DNA of 64,000 bases, taken from the NCBI RefSeq assembly GCF_009730915.1, contig NC_052487.1:248001-312000 (forward strand), given 5' to 3'. Under the pieces are notes generated by a model that saw only the letters and a list, made by a program, of their open reading frames with translations, was not told the DNA's origin and searched no databases. Shown one piece after another: positions 61,448 through 64,000 of the stretch. How positions within the stretch are numbered: the stretch's first letter is position 1; each line of letters opens with the position of its first letter. The translations under genes were made by a program, and so were the position numbers. The DNA is from Dioscorea cayenensis subsp. rotundata. Lineage: Eukaryota; Streptophyta; Magnoliopsida; Dioscoreales; Dioscoreaceae.

Positions 61448-64000
61448 TCAAGAGAGAGCCACTGCCTTTGGCTTTGAGAAGAACCCTAATTTCTTTTTGA
61501 AAAAACTAGAGGTGGCCTTTGGAGTTGACTGCCTTTTGTTAGAGATTTCTGTGATTCTCTTTGTAGAGTGATCTGTGGCACTCTCTGATGATTCAGAGCT
61601 ATGGCTGGAGTGTGAGTCTGAATGAGCAAAACAGTCATTGTCCCTGAGCTCTCTGAGGACAAGTAGCAACTTCATAGAGAGCTCTTTTCCCTTGGGCGTT
61701 CCGTTCAGAGAAATTTCACAAAGAGCTGGAATAACACCTTCATTCATGACTTTAAGGCGATAGTCAAAACTGTGGAGGCACAAAGAGTGCAGGATAATCA
61801 CGGCATGTTCCTGCTCCTTGCGATCGCCAATATCGAGCAGCTCAACAATAGATCCAATGCATCCATTTGTTTCGGCAATCATCAACGCAGCCTCTCCAGT
61901 GTCACTCAGATTGCACAGAATTTCTATGCAAATTCCAGCAAATCTTGCTTCACTCATGAGGGGAACTAGTTTTGATATACACCGACTAGATAGCAAATGG
62001 GGCTTGGCATCATTGTGAGATGAGAGATCACATATGATCTTTATTGCCAGTTCTCTAATCTCACTGTCTTCACAATCCAGGACACATATGACTGATGGAA
62101 GAATGCCCAAAGCCACAATGTTTGGCACATACGTTGGGTGGCATGACAGAGTTCTCATGATCATCAAAGCTTCTTTGATTATATAGGAATCAAGAAACAT
62201 CATCAACAGGTGAAATGTATCTTCAACTAAAGATGGCACTTCAATGCTGCATGCCATTTAACAGCAAAATGTTAGTAATGAGCACAAATATTTTCAGTTA
62301 TTTATTTTCCTCTATTCAACCAGCTATTTTGGCAATTGTGGTAAAAAAATTACCTCCATTTAGTTAGAACAGCAAGAAGAATCTGAGCTCCTGCTCGTTG
62401 TGCTTGTATATCTGAGAGATCATATGAATGCTTCATAAAACTCATCAGTGCTTCAGGAAAACCATTATGGAACATAACAAGGCAGGTTTCTCCCTCAGTA
62501 TCCAGAAGGAGAGTCAAGTCACCCACTGCATTCTCCTGGGATTCAAGAGGAAGCTCTGAAAGTTTTCTGAAGAACTTCCTATACATATCTTGGTCAAAGT
62601 TCAAAAAAGATCCAAAGTTTTGATAGTCTTTGCTCCAAGGAAATTTATGAGCATAGCTATTGCTAAAGCTATCAGCAACCTTAACACGGGATGAATCTGA
62701 GAAACAGCCTGAGTCAGAGGAGATGAATGAAACATTGCTATGATCACTTTGTAGCATGTAATATCCTGGTTTACCATCTAACAGCAGCGTGGACACATTC
62801 CTCAGACTCGTTATGGAATCATAATGCGAAGGTTCCTGAGGAATGGTTATTGTAGGATTAGCTTCCAAGCTTGGGTCCTTAATATCAACGCCGTGCTTCC
62901 TGCACCAATTAGAGATAAGATCCTTCATGCAAGAATTTGGAACGAATGAGCGGTTCACCAACTTTTTCTTCGTCTTTGGGCATGTATCATTTCCCTCGTT
63001 AAACCACTTCTCAATCCAAACTCTTTCATATGTTTGCCCAGAATCTATGACCACAGGATCGAACATTAACTTGGATGAAATTGGACAAATGAACTCTTCA
63101 GGAGGTGTATCAGCACTAGACGGACCTCTATCAGCATTGCTATCTGTAGCAAGTTCCTTTCTGTGTTCTTTCTTCTCAGCATAGTGTTTAGGTTTTGTGC
63201 TACATACTGAAACTTCACTCTGTGGAATGCCACTCTCTTGTTGCTCAACAACATCAATGCTTAGTTTGTTTCCATATTTCTTTAAAAGATAGAGAAAAAA
63301 TAGCAGAACTCCTTCCTTTTTAGGCTCGGTAGCACGTATTTTATCAAGAAGTTTCTTGAGGGATCTTCTTTCTATCAAAACAGATTTAGGAGAAGTAATT
63401 TTCAAATTCAAAGCGGCAACTTGTAAGGCTTTCAATTCTGTTTCTGCAGTTGCATCCGTCTGCTGAAGCAATTCTAGCATAACCTTCCCGGCCTCTTCCT
63501 CCAGGGGATCAATAAAAAACTTTGCATCTCCAAGATAGTTGATAATTTCAGCAAGCTGTGAATAAAATGATAAGTTGAGCTGAAAGTTACTGAAACCAGA
63601 CCAACATTAACTTCTTATGTTGTCACTGGCAGGGGTAGAGATGTTTTAATATGAAGCTAAGATCATGTTGAGATACCTTAACACTGAGCAGCTAGTTATC
63701 ACACAATTATACACCAATATTTTATAAAATAACTTCCATGTTTTGCAAGTAAATCAAACCCTGAGTTAGTTAATCTAGCAAAATGATAAGTTTATTAACA
63801 GATACAAAGATTAACCAACCTCAGCAGCTAATAATTCAGGAACCATATTCTGAATCTGAATTAAACTTTGAATCAGTACATTCCTTATGCGCTCACACCT
63901 TAATAAGGTAGCTTCACCAGTTATTGCCTGTTGACATTACAAGAAATTTTAAAAAAAAATGTCAAGTTGGACTACAAGAACTCAAGCATAACATATTCTA
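61448..64000 (-). CDS. PUB: U-box/ARM-repeat E3 ubiquitin ligase (PUB), C-terminal part; 5' end outside window
   Basis: Visible exons are 63820-63927, 62354-63555 and 61448-62246, all in phase; about 700 residues up to the stop. Order: part of the U-box N-terminal (UND) helical domain (AITGEATLLRCERIRNVLIQ, LAEIINYLGDAKF), a charged linker, the U-box (EEFICPISSKLMFDPVVIDS, then YERVWIEKWFNEGNDTCPKT), a Ser-rich linker, then ARM-type helical repeats (e.g. IRELAIKIICDLSSH, EQEHAVIILHSLCLH). The tail is Ser/Lys-rich, ending FFKKKLGFFSKPKAVALS. Plant U-box/ARM proteins transfer ubiquitin from E2 to substrates and often act with receptor kinases in stress or hormone signalling. The build resembles the PUB5/6/7/45 group; the member is not fixed. 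Further 5' exons lie beyond 64000. Confidence 0.94.

Overview
This window is nuclear DNA of a flowering plant. It is AT-rich and intron-rich, with GT-AG introns, plastid transit peptides and plant-only gene families (plastid ADP-glucose pyrophosphorylase, tubby-like F-box, U-box/ARM, PPR and plant bHLH proteins). Several genes have GC-rich first exons (OTC, tubby-like, PPR), a trend commonest in monocots, but the species cannot be fixed from the sequence. All exon maps were made by hand from splice signals, reading phase and remembered family sequences. No organelle sequence, CRISPR array, tRNA gene or LTR/retrovirus-like element was recognised.

Layout. 1-370 (-): start of a heavy-metal-associated (HMA) domain gene that leaves the window. 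2330-7184 (-): inositol-pentakisphosphate 2-kinase IPK1, with a hAT-like element and a 3x120-bp repeat in its introns. 8250-10547 (+): plastid lipid phosphate phosphatase epsilon. 11850-14478 (+): ADP-glucose pyrophosphorylase large subunit behind a four-G-box promoter. 15479-18457 (+): plastid ornithine carbamoyltransferase. 18772-20409 (-): soluble inorganic pyrophosphatase. 22168-25375 (-): RFC/clamp-loader-like protein with a long basic N-terminus. 28898-29267 (+): 91-aa membrane-anchored protein of unknown role. 29632-31732 (-): isoflavone-reductase-like/PCBER/PLR-family reductase. 32913-34829 (-): plastid alpha/beta hydrolase. 35-39.9 kb: repeat-rich, with a fold-back element and a 5'-truncated LINE. 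39969-41992 (+): tubby-like F-box protein. 42481-45090 (-): 869-aa proline-rich protein. 46.2-47.1 kb: several repeats bounded by (TA)n tracts. 47293-48308 (+): universal stress protein. 49247-52144 (-): PPR protein. 53468-54950 (-): bHLH transcription factor. 55-61.4 kb: AT-rich, with an isolated ACGTG-rich island and degenerate tandem repeats. 61448-64000 (-): U-box/ARM ubiquitin ligase, 5' end outside the window.

The genes are unrelated neighbours, as is normal in plants. Some pairs are convergent (OTC/pyrophosphatase, small membrane protein/reductase, tubby-like/proline-rich) and IPK1/LPP-epsilon are head to head. The most striking feature is how often short segments (58-300 bp) have been locally duplicated in introns, UTRs and spacers. 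There is also a family of fold-back elements sitting inside (TA)n tracts. I found no convincing new enzymatic system. The most testable points are the G-box cluster of the AGPase gene, its GC-AG intron, the duplicated splice acceptor in the reductase gene, the degenerate Walker B of the RFC-like protein, and the (TA)n-bound repeat family.
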